Below, piece by piece: positions 46,169-54,703 of a DNA stretch of 64,000 bases (position 1 is the stretch's first letter; the number at the start of each line of letters is the position of its first letter). The notes beneath the pieces were generated by a model. That model had not been told where the DNA came from and searched no databases. It saw nothing but the letters and a program-made list of their open reading frames with translations. The position numbers were made by a program, and so were the translations under genes. The DNA is from JANMZO01 sp963763135 (GTDB lineage: Bacteria; Actinomycetota; Acidimicrobiia; Acidimicrobiales; JANYDT01), in the NCBI GenBank assembly GCA_963763135.1, contig CAVXNJ010000012.1, forward strand, positions 1,422,560 to 1,486,559, read 5' to 3'.

Positions 46169-46272
46169 CCGGTTCACGGCCCGGTTCGACATTTGGCCAC
46201 TCGAGGTGAGGGGGCGTTCGTTCGCCCGTGGCACCGCGGTTCTCACCACATGCCTGATGACGGGAACCCGTG

Positions 46273-48516
46273 ATGCGTAGGTTGCTCCGAATCGCGCTCC
46301 GACTTTTCGCGGCGTTCATGGTGTTCGGTGTCGTGCTCGTGATTGCCGGCGCCGTGTACGTGTGGAGCGTCGACATGCCTCCGGATCAGGTTCCGGTGCA
46401 GACATCGTTCATCTATGACCGCCACGAGAATCTGATCGCTGAGCTGTCGAATGGCGAGAACCGTCAGTCGGTCAAGCTTTCGCAGGTTCCGCCGATCCTC
46501 GTGGAAGCGGTGATTGCCGCAGAAGACCGGCGGTTTTACGAACACAGCGGCATCGACCCGATCGGCATCATCAGAGCGATCGCCCAGGACGTCCGCCAAC
46601 CGAACCGCCGCCAGGGCGGCTCCACGATCACCCAGCAGTATGTGAAGAACGTCTACGTCGGCCGGGAACTGACGTTTCGGCGCAAGCTGCGGGAAGCAGC
46701 GATCGCGGTGAAGCTCGAACGTCGGCTGTCAAAGGATCAGATCCTCGAGCGCTACCTCAACACCATCTACTTCGGACGCGGCGCGTACGGTGTCCAGTTG
46801 GCCGCGCAGGCGTACTTCGGCAAAGACGTCGGGCAGATCGACCTCGCCGAGGCGGCGTATCTCGCTGCGCTCATTCGAGGTCCGGAGTCGACCGATGCAT
46901 CCCGAAACGAGGAGAAGGCTCGTCGACGCCGGTCTTCGGTATTGACTGCCATGGTGCAGACCGGCTCGATCACGCCCGCCCAGGCCGCGGAGGCCGAGCA
47001 GCGTCCGTTGGTCGGTCCGAATGGCGTGGTCGAACGCACCCGCCGGGCGGCCTACAGCCGGCCGGAAGCAGGCGCGGAGTTCTTTGTCGATGTCGTGAAG
47101 CGCGACCTCATCACCCGTTTCGGTGAAGCGGTCGTTACGGCCGGAGGGCTGAAGGTCATCACGACCCTCGACCTGGACCTGCAGGCCCGGGCGCGGAAGG
47201 CCGTCTTCACCAAGATGCTGCCGAAAGCCGACGATCCCGACGCGGCCGTCGTTACGCTCAATCACGCTGGCCAGGTGCTCGTGCTGGTCGGGGGGCGGGA
47301 TTTCACGAAGTCCCAGGTCAACCTCGCTGTCGGTCCCGGCTTTGGCGGTCAGGGCCGGGCGGCGGGATCAACGTTCAAACCGTTCGTCGCAGCGGCCATG
47401 CTGCGTGCCGGTTACTCCATGGAGTCGGCGTTCAAGGCACCGGCCCAGATCACCATCGACGGTGCCGATGTGGGCGGAACGGCCTGGAGTGTCACAAACT
47501 ACGAGAGCAAGGCGTATCCCACGCTGAACGTCGACGACGCGATGCGGCAATCGGTGAACACGGTGTTTGCCCAGATCGTCACCAACGCCGCGATGGGGGC
47601 GGCCAAGGTCGTCGACGAAGCGAAGGCCCTCGGCATCACGTCGCCGTTGAATCCGGTCGGGAGCATCGCCCTCGGAACGCAGAACGTCGGTCCGCTCGAG
47701 ATGGCCGACGCCTACCTCACCTTTGCCAACCGTGGAATGCGCACCGACCCGAGCGTGCTGCTCGACGTCACCGCCTCCGACGGCAGCAAATTGAAAGTCC
47801 GCCACGACTCTCCCCGACGCGTGATGAACGAAGAAGACGCCGACATCATCAACCGCATGCTCGTCAACGTCGTCCGCAACGGCACCGGCCTGGCCGCCCG
47901 GGCCAAGGGCATGTCGGTAGCCGGGAAGACCGGTACGACCAACGACTACAACGACGCATGGTTCGTCGGCTACACACCCAGGTCCGAAAGCGACAGCGCC
48001 GACAGCGCCGACGAATGCTGTGCGATGGCTATCTGGATGGGGTACGCGAACGGTGACCGGCGCATGAGTTCGGTCCACGGCCGAAGTGTGACCGGGGGGT
48101 CCTATCCCGCCGAGTTGTTTTCGCGGATCCTGATCGCCGCCCGCGACGGGCATCCGACCGGGTCGTTCACCCCCGTGACCCGCTACCCCGGCGAACTGCT
48201 CGGTGGGGCCCGGCGCCGCATCCAACCCGACGCGGGAGCCAAGGCGGCTGCGCCTGACACGACCCCGGTCGTCGACACGACGGCACCCGTCGACTCGGTG
48301 GTCGAAACCACTGCCGGCGAGACACCGATAGCCCCAACTTCGCCGGCGGTCTCCGTCGTCGATGACGCGGTTCCCATCCCGGTCGAGGCTCCCACGGTCG
48401 CGGCCACGGTGCCCGACACCGTCGTGCCCCCCGAGCCAACCGCAGCTACGGTCCCACCTGCAGCAACGATTCCCCCGGTTCAGGTCACGAACCCGCCCGT
48501 CACGGTCTCCGGTTGA
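46273..48516 (+). CDS. ponA: Bifunctional penicillin-binding protein 1 (glycosyltransferase/transpeptidase)
   Basis: A class A PBP that polymerises and cross-links peptidoglycan. One N-terminal transmembrane helix (about 12-36) is followed by the GT51 domain with AAEDRRFYEHSGIDP, GGSTITQQYVKN and RYLNTIYFGRGAYGV. The transpeptidase domain has the SxxK site GSTFKPF, the SxN site SVNTVFAQ and the KTG site GKTGTTNDYNDAW. A Pro/Thr/Val-rich tail of about 100 residues ends the 747-residue protein. Start ATG at 46273; a GTG immediately before it is also in frame. Confidence 0.95.
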   Translation: MRRLLRIALRLFAAFMVFGVVLVIAGAVYVWSVDMPPDQVPVQTSFIYDRHENLIAELSNGENRQSVKLSQVPPILVEAVIAAEDRRFYEHSGIDPIGIIRAIAQDVRQPNRRQGGSTITQQYVKNVYVGRELTFRRKLREAAIAVKLERRLSKDQILERYLNTIYFGRGAYGVQLAAQAYFGKDVGQIDLAEAAYLAALIRGPESTDASRNEEKARRRRSSVLTAMVQTGSITPAQAAEAEQRPLVGPNGVVERTRRAAYSRPEAGAEFFVDVVKRDLITRFGEAVVTAGGLKVITTLDLDLQARARKAVFTKMLPKADDPDAAVVTLNHAGQVLVLVGGRDFTKSQVNLAVGPGFGGQGRAAGSTFKPFVAAAMLRAGYSMESAFKAPAQITIDGADVGGTAWSVTNYESKAYPTLNVDDAMRQSVNTVFAQIVTNAAMGAAKVVDEAKALGITSPLNPVGSIALGTQNVGPLEMADAYLTFANRGMRTDPSVLLDVTASDGSKLKVRHDSPRRVMNEEDADIINRMLVNVVRNGTGLAARAKGMSVAGKTGTTNDYNDAWFVGYTPRSESDSADSADECCAMAIWMGYANGDRRMSSVHGRSVTGGSYPAELFSRILIAARDGHPTGSFTPVTRYPGELLGGARRRIQPDAGAKAAAPDTTPVVDTTAPVDSVVETTAGETPIAPTSPAVSVVDDAVPIPVEAPTVAATVPDTVVPPEPTAATVPPAATIPPVQVTNPPVTVSG

Positions 48517-48549
48517 TCCTCCGGATCAGGGCGCGCCTACATTCAGGGG

Positions 48550-48723
48550 ATGGACTCTTCCTGCGAGAACTGCGCTCGACCCGACGATGTCCTCGTCATG
48601 GTCTTTCGGGTCTATGAAATCCCCGAAGCCTGGGACGAACCCGGCAGCCGGACTGTGCTCGACGAAGTGGAACGCTGGTGTCTGTCCTGCACCTCGCAAT
48701 ACCCTCACGAACCAGCGTCCTGA
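48550..48723 (+). CDS. Small CxxC/CxxC protein (57 aa), possible zinc ribbon
   Basis: A short frame from ATG at 48550, with AGGGG just upstream, to TGA at 48721-48723, 33 bases after ponA. The protein begins MDSSCENCARPDD, has a hydrophobic VLVMVFRVYEIPEAW core and ends with RWCLSCTSQYPHEP. The two CxxC pairs 44 residues apart would suit a small zinc-ribbon fold. The acidic middle, the ribosome-binding site and the codon pattern support a real gene; its function is unknown. Confidence 0.65.
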   Translation: MDSSCENCARPDDVLVMVFRVYEIPEAWDEPGSRTVLDEVERWCLSCTSQYPHEPAS

Positions 48724-48862
48724 GCTGGCTCTTTCCGGAATACGGAGACGGGCGCCGGGAAACTTACCGAGTGAAATTGATCACGCCCTCCACATCTGAT
48801 TAGATGCGATTGCTGCCGGCAGCCATCTTGGCGCTGGACGGTTAGAAAGGACAGGTGTTCCG

Positions 48863-49852
48863 ATGAATGCCTCACATACCCCCTCAGCTCCGCTGAAGCC
48901 TGCCCGCCGCTGGACTGCGCCTGCCGTCCAAGCCCGCAAAGTAGACGCCCAAGACGGCGCCTCTCGACTCGTGATGGTCACGGCCTACGACGCTCCGAGC
49001 GCCAAGATCGCCCACCGGGCCGGTGCCGACATGATCCTCGTTGGCGATTCGCTCGCGATGGTCGTTCTCGGTTACGACGACACCCTCCAGGTGACCACCG
49101 CCGACATGGCCCATCACACCGCCGCCGTGTCGCGTGGTCTCGTGGCCTCCGAGTTGGCGGGGTGTCCGAACGGCCGCCCGCTCGTCGTCGGCGATCTGCC
49201 CTGGATGAGCTACCACACGAGCATCGACGACGCCGTGTCCAACGCCGCCACCCTTCTTCGGGCCGGCGCCGGGTGCGTGAAGCTCGAAGGTGGCCGCAAG
49301 CGCGTTCCGGTGATCAAGGCCATCCTCGATGCCGAGATCCCCGTCATGGGTCACATCGGACTCACCCCCCAGTCGGTCAACACGCTCGGCGGATTCAAGG
49401 TTCAGGGCAAGCAGCTCGAAGCCGCTCAAGACCTTATCGCCGACGCCAAGGCTCTGGCCGAGGCCGGTTGCTTCGCCATCGTGCTCGAGGCGGTCCCCGA
49501 CGCCCTGGCCAAGGTCATCACCGAGGCGATCGACATTCCGACCATCGGTATCGGTGCCGGTCCGCACTGCGATGGTCAGGTTCTCGTGTGGCATGACCTT
49601 CTCGGTATCGAAGACCGCATTCTCCCGAAGTTCGTGCGTCGTTACGCGAACGTCGCCGCCGACGCTGAAGCGGCGGTCGCCGCGTACGCGAACGACGTTC
49701 GCACCGGTGCATTCCCAACCGCCCAGGAAAGCTACGCCGCGACACCCGAGTTGATTGACGCGCTGCGCAACGTCTCCGCGGCCCGGATCGAGGAAGTCAC
49801 GCTCGCATCCGACGTTGAGGAGTTTCTCATCGGTCTCTACGGGTCGAAGTAA
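48863..49852 (+). CDS. panB: 3-methyl-2-oxobutanoate hydroxymethyltransferase
   Basis: PanB makes ketopantoate from 2-oxoisovalerate and methylene-tetrahydrofolate, the first committed step to pantothenate and CoA. The 329-residue protein has MVTAYDAPSAKIAHRAGADMILVGDSLAMVVLGY with the Mg-binding Asp, AGCVKLEGG, GHIGLTPQSVN and the general-base region IVLEAVPDALA. A 50-residue extension precedes the fold. No other pan gene is nearby. Confidence 0.95.
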   Translation: MNASHTPSAPLKPARRWTAPAVQARKVDAQDGASRLVMVTAYDAPSAKIAHRAGADMILVGDSLAMVVLGYDDTLQVTTADMAHHTAAVSRGLVASELAGCPNGRPLVVGDLPWMSYHTSIDDAVSNAATLLRAGAGCVKLEGGRKRVPVIKAILDAEIPVMGHIGLTPQSVNTLGGFKVQGKQLEAAQDLIADAKALAEAGCFAIVLEAVPDALAKVITEAIDIPTIGIGAGPHCDGQVLVWHDLLGIEDRILPKFVRRYANVAADAEAAVAAYANDVRTGAFPTAQESYAATPELIDALRNVSAARIEEVTLASDVEEFLIGLYGSK

Positions 49853-49925
49853 TCCCCCACACACCTCTGCGGCGCTCAAGGCGTTGGTGCGCGCCAGGTA
49901 GCCGTGGTGTGCAAGCCTTGAGTTC

Positions 49926-50810
49926 GTGATTCGTTTGTCGATGCTGATGCGCGTGCGGTTTGCGCCGGTGGTACTGATGTCCGCCGGCCTTCTGACGAAT
50001 TGCGCGTCAGCATCGACCAGCAGCGCGACCTCGGCCGCCAGCTCCAAGCCGACGGCCGTTGCTTCGAAAACCTCCGCTGTCGTCATGCCGTCGCCGGCTC
50101 CGAAGGCCCTGAAGTTGACCGTGGTGAAGCAGTACCCGCACGATCCGGCGTGCTTTGTCGAGGGATTTCAATGGTCGTCGACCGTGAGCGGTGGTGGCTT
50201 CTACGAGTCGTGCGGCCAGACCGGCGCGTCGACCATGCAGGTCACGAACCTGAAGGGAAAGGTGCTGCAGAAGGTGGCGGTGCCCGGAGTGTTCGCCGAA
50301 GGCACCGTCCGGTTGGGCGACCAGCTGTTTCAGTTGACGTGGCGCGAACGGATCGTGTTCGTCCGGAATCCGAAGACCCTTGCCGTGATCGAAAAGCGGT
50401 CGCTTCCGACGGAGATCACCGAGGGGTGGGGGATGACGACGATCGGCAACGAGCTCGTCATTTCCGATGGCACGTCCACGATCTACTTCGTGGATCCCAA
50501 GGGCTGGAAGGTGACCCATACGATCTCGGTGACATCGGGCGGCACGCCGATCGATCAACTGAACGAGTTGGAGTTCATCAACGGGCAGCTGTGGGCAAAC
50601 GTGTGGAGAACCGAGCGAATCGTTGTGATCGATCCGGCAACGGGGCAGGTCAGCGCCAATGTTTCGTTGGCCGGCCTGCGTCCGTCATCCACAAGCTCAA
50701 ACGGAGAGTCGGTCGCCAACGGCATCGCGTACGATCCGAAGACCAAGCGAATCTTCGTCACTGGGAAGAACTGGCCGGTGCTCTATCACGTGACCAGCCA
50801 GGCGGCCTGA
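49926..50810 (+). CDS. Secreted glutaminyl-peptide cyclotransferase (glutaminyl cyclase)
   Basis: This enzyme turns N-terminal glutamine into pyroglutamate. The 294-residue protein has a signal-like N-terminus (SMLMRVRFAPVVLMSAGLL) followed by TNCAS, a poor lipobox, and a Ser/Ala/Thr linker. The catalytic beta-propeller carries the plant-type QC pattern: QYPHDPACFVEGFQW, GGFYESCGQTG, EGWGMTTIGNELVISDGTST and LNELEFINGQLWANVW. It is therefore exported and perhaps membrane-linked. GTG start at 49926. The gap 50811-50998 after it holds the rpsF leader, with a CCTGC/GCAGG hairpin near 50957-50974 and no gene. Confidence 0.85.
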   Translation: MIRLSMLMRVRFAPVVLMSAGLLTNCASASTSSATSAASSKPTAVASKTSAVVMPSPAPKALKLTVVKQYPHDPACFVEGFQWSSTVSGGGFYESCGQTGASTMQVTNLKGKVLQKVAVPGVFAEGTVRLGDQLFQLTWRERIVFVRNPKTLAVIEKRSLPTEITEGWGMTTIGNELVISDGTSTIYFVDPKGWKVTHTISVTSGGTPIDQLNELEFINGQLWANVWRTERIVVIDPATGQVSANVSLAGLRPSSTSSNGESVANGIAYDPKTKRIFVTGKNWPVLYHVTSQAA

Positions 50811-50998
50811 GCCGCTTAGCGTTCGTTTCGGGCCTTGGCGCAAGCCGAGTACACTTGTCGACTCGCCCGTGAACGCTCTTCCGTCCTGACCCGGCCTCGG
50901 CCAGGCAACGGCTTCGAAGAACCGCTTACGGGCCCCTGCGCCGGACCGTCCGGTGCCCTGCTTGCAAAGGCAGGACCAGAGGGAGGTAAGTACCGCCC

Positions 50999-51379
50999 AT
51001 GCGGGCCTACGAAGTCATGCTCATCATTGATACCGGGGTAGACGACGAAGTCGTCCAGAAGGTCATCAAACGCACTGCCGATCAGATCGTTTCCCTTGGC
51101 GGAACTCTTGGTCGCACCGAAAAGTGGGGCCGCCGCAAGCTGGCCTACGAAATCAAGACCGACAAGAAGAAGCACAACGACGGGTACTACACCCTCATCG
51201 AGTTCACGGCCGAACCGGTCCAGATCAAAGAACTCGACCGCACGCTGCGTCTCACCGACGAACTCGTGCGTCACAAGGTGCTTCTCGTTCCGACTGCTGG
51301 AGCCGGCCGTTCACTGGCTGCGCCGCCTGCACTCGAAGACATCCCATCCGGTGGCGGTCGCGACCGCGATCGCGACTAA
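50999..51379 (+). CDS. rpsF: 30S ribosomal protein S6
   Basis: 126 residues with the S6 fold: MRAYEVMLIIDTGVDDEVV, WGRRKLAYEIKTDKKKHNDGYYTLIEFTAEP and ELDRTLRLTDELVRHKVL. A charged C-terminal tail with RDRDRD extends past the usual ~96 residues. GGAGG 12 bases before the ATG. It starts the rpsF-ssb-rpsR-rplI operon. Confidence 0.97.
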   Translation: MRAYEVMLIIDTGVDDEVVQKVIKRTADQIVSLGGTLGRTEKWGRRKLAYEIKTDKKKHNDGYYTLIEFTAEPVQIKELDRTLRLTDELVRHKVLLVPTAGAGRSLAAPPALEDIPSGGGRDRDRD

Positions 51380-51404
51380 CACCTAGATCCCACGAGGTTC
51401 GACC

Positions 51405-51932
51405 ATGGCAGGGAACAACATCACCATCGTTGGCAACGTGACCCGCGACCCCGAGTTGCGCTTCACCGCTAGTGGCCAGGCAACGGCAACGTTCGGCATC
51501 GCCGTCAATCGTCGGTGGCAAAACCGTCAGACAAATGAATGGGAAGAAGCCGTGAGCTTCTTCAACGTTGTTACGTGGCGTGAACTCGCGGAAAATGCCG
51601 CCGAGTCGCTCCACAAGGGCACCCGTGTCCTCGTTTCCGGTCGGCTCGAACAGCGCTCGTGGGAAACCCCCGACGGTGAGAAGAAGACCGTTGTCGACAT
51701 CGTGGCCGACGAGGTCGGACCCAGCTTGCGCTGGGCCTCCGCTCAGATCGTTCGCAACGAGCGCCGTGGCGCCGAAGGTGGACCACAGGGCGGCGGTGGA
51801 GGTGCTCCGCAAGGACGCTCCAGCGGCGGCGGTGGCGGTCAGGGATCGCAAGGATCACAAGGCGGCTACAGCCGGCCAGCACCCCCTGCTGCGCCCGCTG
51901 GTGGCTATGACTATGACGAAGAGCCGTTCTAG
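51405..51932 (+). CDS. ssb: Single-stranded DNA-binding protein
   Basis: 175 residues: the OB-fold with NNITIVGNVTRDPELRFTASG, WGPSLRWA-type strands (DEVGPSLRWASAQI), then a Gly-rich linker and the acidic C-terminal tip DYDEEPF, which recruits replication partners. It lies between rpsF and rpsR, 25 and 48 bases away, as in most bacteria. Confidence 0.97.
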   Translation: MAGNNITIVGNVTRDPELRFTASGQATATFGIAVNRRWQNRQTNEWEEAVSFFNVVTWRELAENAAESLHKGTRVLVSGRLEQRSWETPDGEKKTVVDIVADEVGPSLRWASAQIVRNERRGAEGGPQGGGGGAPQGRSSGGGGGQGSQGSQGGYSRPAPPAAPAGGYDYDEEPF

Positions 51933-51980
51933 CGCTGCGTAGCGACAGAACGAGAAAAACCCCAGGAGTGACAGAGAGAA

Positions 51981-52391
51981 ATGGCACGCAATAACGACCG
52001 AGATCGCGGAACAACGAAGCGAGCTCCAAAAGACGACAAGCGTCGTGTACTGAAGAAGAAGCCGGCACCTATCGCCGACGGAACGTACATCGACTACAAA
52101 GACATCAACCTGCTCCGCAAGTTCATGTCCGACCGAGGCAAGATCCGCGCCCGTCGCGTATCGGGCCTCTCCACGCAGATCCAGCGCGATGTCGCCATCG
52201 CGATCAAGACGGCCCGTGAACTGGCGTTGCTGCCTTACGCAACGCGCACCACGAGCGAAGGCCGCGGCCCCCGCGGTGGACGCGGTCCCCGTCGTGACAA
52301 GGATGCGGCAGCTGAGTCCGATACCGGGTTGGAAGATACCTACGGTTCGCCCGACGACGCAGCCGACGACGACGCAGAAGGTGAGGAGTAA
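51981..52391 (+). CDS. rpsR: 30S ribosomal protein S18 with a long acidic tail
   Basis: The S18 core is YIDYKDINLLRKFMSDRGKIRARRVSGLSTQIQRDVAIAIKTARELALLPY (about residues 35-88). It has no cysteines, so this is a zinc-independent form. A further ~45 residues, first Gly/Arg-rich and then strongly acidic (ending DDAADDDAEGEE), make the protein 136 residues against 75-85 in most bacteria. The stop is four bases before rplI. Confidence 0.95.
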   Translation: MARNNDRDRGTTKRAPKDDKRRVLKKKPAPIADGTYIDYKDINLLRKFMSDRGKIRARRVSGLSTQIQRDVAIAIKTARELALLPYATRTTSEGRGPRGGRGPRRDKDAAAESDTGLEDTYGSPDDAADDDAEGEE

Positions 52392-52394
52392 ACC

Positions 52395-52844
52395 ATGGCC
52401 GTTAAAGTCATTCTCCGTTCCGACGTGGCCGGTGTCGGCAAGCGCGGCGACATCACCGATGTCTCCGACGGGTACGCCCGTAACTTCCTTCTTCCTCGTG
52501 GTCTGGCCATGCCCGCTTCGGCCGGCACGGTTGAGCAGGCGGCGAAGATGCGCAAATCCCGCGACCTGAAGGACGCGAAGGATCGTGGCGCCGCTGAGAC
52601 GATCGCCCGCGAGCTCGTCGCCTCGACGATCGCCGTGTCGAGCAAGGCCCGAGATGGCAAGTTGTTCGGTTCGGTAACGGCTCTGCAGATCGCCGAAGCC
52701 GTGAAGAAGCAGACGGGTGCTGTCATCGAGGCCCGCCAGATTCATCTCGAAGAGCACATCAAGACCCTCGGAACGCACTCGGCCACCGTCAAGTTGCACC
52801 ACGACGTGCAGTTCGCGCTGACCGTTGAGGTTTCCGCGCTGTAG
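52395..52844 (+). CDS. rplI: 50S ribosomal protein L9
   Basis: 149 residues with the L9 N-terminal domain MAVKVILRSDVAGVGKRGDITDVSDGYARNFLLPRGLA, a connecting helix and the C-terminal domain with LFGSVTALQIAEAV. Last gene of the rpsF operon; a strong terminator follows at 52870-52900. Confidence 0.97.
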   Translation: MAVKVILRSDVAGVGKRGDITDVSDGYARNFLLPRGLAMPASAGTVEQAAKMRKSRDLKDAKDRGAAETIARELVASTIAVSSKARDGKLFGSVTALQIAEAVKKQTGAVIEARQIHLEEHIKTLGTHSATVKLHHDVQFALTVEVSAL

Positions 52845-52869
52845 TCGAAGCCTTTGTTGGTTTGTGAAG

Positions 52870-52900
52870 ACGCCGACCTTCGGGTCGGCGTTTTTGTTTT
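52870..52900 (+). terminator. Intrinsic terminator after rplI
   Basis: ACGCCGACC (52870-52878), a TTCG tetraloop and GGTCGGCGT (52883-52891), then TTTTGTTTT. It ends the rpsF-ssb-rpsR-rplI transcript and separates it from dnaB. Confidence 0.95.
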
Positions 52901-53043
52901 CGTGCTCCGTTCGTGCCTCGGACTTGTCACACCCCCGGCGTATGGTGGACCCATGTCCCCCATTCACTTCTTCCAACACGGGGAAACGCTTCGTGGTTAT
53001 GAAAGCCCCAAGCCTCGCGCGGGAGAAGCCCGAGGGGGGTCAA

Positions 53044-53127
53044 GGGGGCGAAGCCCGTGTGGGTGTCGAAGTGCGAGGGGGTCAAGGGGGCGAGGCCCCT
53101 TTGTGGGGGGACACGGGGGCGAAGCCC
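53044..53127. repeat. GC-rich repeat in the rplI-dnaB gap
   Basis: The core GGGGGCGARGCCC occurs at 53044-53056, 53086-53098 and 53115-53127, each able to form a small hairpin. A longer match, GGGGGTCAAGGGGGCGA, precedes the first two. The frame through this stretch is open by composition only, and I see no gene here. Confidence 0.85.
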
Positions 53128-53134
53128 CTGTGGG

Positions 53135-53239
53135 TGTGGACAACTATGAGGTTTTGCACAGAGATATCCACCGGACAAACCAGCCAAAACGGGGTTATCC
53201 CCACCTATTTCCCCCTGCTTTACCCCCTCGTTACCCACA
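53135..53239. promoter_or_regulatory. Cluster of DnaA-box-like sites upstream of dnaB
   Basis: Within 105 bases there are TGTGGACAA (53135, a perfect TTGTCCACA on the other strand), TTTTGCACA (53152, fits TTWTNCACA), ATATCCACC (53164), TTATCCCCA (53195) and TTACCCACA (53231). The cluster ends 72 bases before the chosen dnaB start. It could mediate DnaA control of dnaB or titrate DnaA. It lies about 31 kb from the likely oriC. Confidence 0.6.
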
Positions 53240-53310
53240 GGGTCGCTCCTGCACACTGTCAACCCCGGCGATTCCGACGCAGCAACTAGTAGATAAAGGT
53301 GGACGCGCTG

Positions 53311-54696
53311 ATGGCGCAGTCTCTCGATGATTTTCGGCGTCGCCAACCGGCGCAGCAGCAACAACCATCCGCCGGAGCCCGTCTCCTGCCACACAACGTC
53401 GAAGCCGAGGAGTCACTCCTCGGAGCCATGCTCCTGAGCCGAGAGGCCATTGCGAGCGCGGCCGAAATCTGCAACGCCGCCGACTTCTACCGTCCGGCGC
53501 ACGGCCACATCTTCGAATCGATCATGTCGCTCTATGCGCACGGAGAGCCGGCTGATCCGGTCACGGTGGCCGACGAACTTCGTCGCTCCGGTCTCATCGA
53601 CATGGTCGGTGGGTCGGGCGCGCTCGTTACCCTCCAGGCCGGCACGCCGACCACCACGAATGCGCAGCACTATGCCCGGATCGTCGAGGAGCATGCGCTT
53701 CTGCGAAAACTGATTGCCGTCGCCGGCGATATCGCCGAGATGGGCTACAGCCTGCCCGAAGACATCACCGCAGCGATCGACCGGGCCGAGGCGATGATGT
53801 TCGACGTCGCCCAGCGCCGCACGTCCGACACGCTCGCTCCCCTGCGTGACCTGCTCGGCCTCAACCTCGACCGGCTCGAAATGCTCTACGAGCGTGGTGA
53901 GTCGATCACCGGCATCCAATCGGGCTACCTCGATCTCGACGAGCGGCTCAACGGCCTGCAGCCGAACGCGCTCTACATCGTCGGGGCCCGTCCCGCCATG
54001 GGCAAGTCCGCGTTCGCCCTCGGAATGGCGGCCCACGCCGCCCTCGATCAGAACAAGCCGGTGCTGTTCTTCTCCTTGGAAATGAGCCACATGGAGCTCA
54101 CCCAGCGTCTGCTGTGCTCCGAGGCGAAGGTCGATGCCAGCCGCATGCGAAACGGCAAGCTGCTGGCCGACGACTGGCCCAAGATCACCAACGCCGTCGG
54201 TCGTCTGGCCGAAGCCCCGATCTACATCGACGACAACCCGAACCTGACCGTCATGGAAATCCGGGGCAAGGCCCGTCGCCTCAAGGCCAAGCTCGGCGAC
54301 CTCGGCCTCATCGTGATCGACTACCTCCAGCTCATGACCGGTCGAGGCAATGCCGAAAACCGCCAGGTCGAAGTGGCCGAGATCAGTCGTGGTCTCAAGA
54401 TCTTGGCCCGTGAACTCGAAGTGCCGGTAGTAGCGCTCTCGCAGTTGTCCCGTAACCTCGAGCAGCGGGCCGACAAGCGGCCGATGCTCTCCGACCTCCG
54501 TGAGTCCGGATCGCTCGAACAAGACGCCGACGTTGTGATGTTCCTCTACCGCGACGAGGTCTACAACCCCGAATCTCCCGACCGTGGTACCGCCGAGATC
54601 ATTGTTGCGAAGCACCGTTCCGGCCCGGTCGGTACGAGTCGCCTCGCCTTCCTCGACCACTACACGAAGTTCGCCAACATGGCGAAGGGCATCTGA
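53311..54696 (+). CDS. dnaB: Replicative DNA helicase DnaB
   Basis: DnaB unwinds DNA at the fork. The N-terminal domain has LLPHNVEAEESLLGAMLLS; the RecA-like domain shows GARPAMGKSAFALGMA (Walker A), FFSLEMSHMELTQRLL, LIVIDYLQLMTG (Walker B) and SQLSRNLEQRADKRPMLSDLRESGSLEQDADVVMFLYRDE. No intein is present, although actinobacterial dnaB is a common intein host. ATG at 53311 (MAQSLDDF) with AAAGGTGG upstream is preferred to GTG at 53299. 461 residues. Confidence 0.97.
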   Translation: MAQSLDDFRRRQPAQQQQPSAGARLLPHNVEAEESLLGAMLLSREAIASAAEICNAADFYRPAHGHIFESIMSLYAHGEPADPVTVADELRRSGLIDMVGGSGALVTLQAGTPTTTNAQHYARIVEEHALLRKLIAVAGDIAEMGYSLPEDITAAIDRAEAMMFDVAQRRTSDTLAPLRDLLGLNLDRLEMLYERGESITGIQSGYLDLDERLNGLQPNALYIVGARPAMGKSAFALGMAAHAALDQNKPVLFFSLEMSHMELTQRLLCSEAKVDASRMRNGKLLADDWPKITNAVGRLAEAPIYIDDNPNLTVMEIRGKARRLKAKLGDLGLIVIDYLQLMTGRGNAENRQVEVAEISRGLKILARELEVPVVALSQLSRNLEQRADKRPMLSDLRESGSLEQDADVVMFLYRDEVYNPESPDRGTAEIIVAKHRSGPVGTSRLAFLDHYTKFANMAKGI

Positions 54697-54703
54697 TTCG
54701 GCC

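Noticed and set aside
53135..53239. Second chromosomal origin at the dnaB cluster
   Set aside because: No clear AT-rich unwinding stretch is next to it, and the dnaN-dnaA gap fits oriC better. It is kept as a regulatory or titration candidate instead.
52953..53298. Possible gene running from ATG at 52953 across the GC repeats towards dnaB
   Set aside because: The frame is open only because of the G/C-rich repeats, crosses the DnaA-box cluster and has no protein-like composition.
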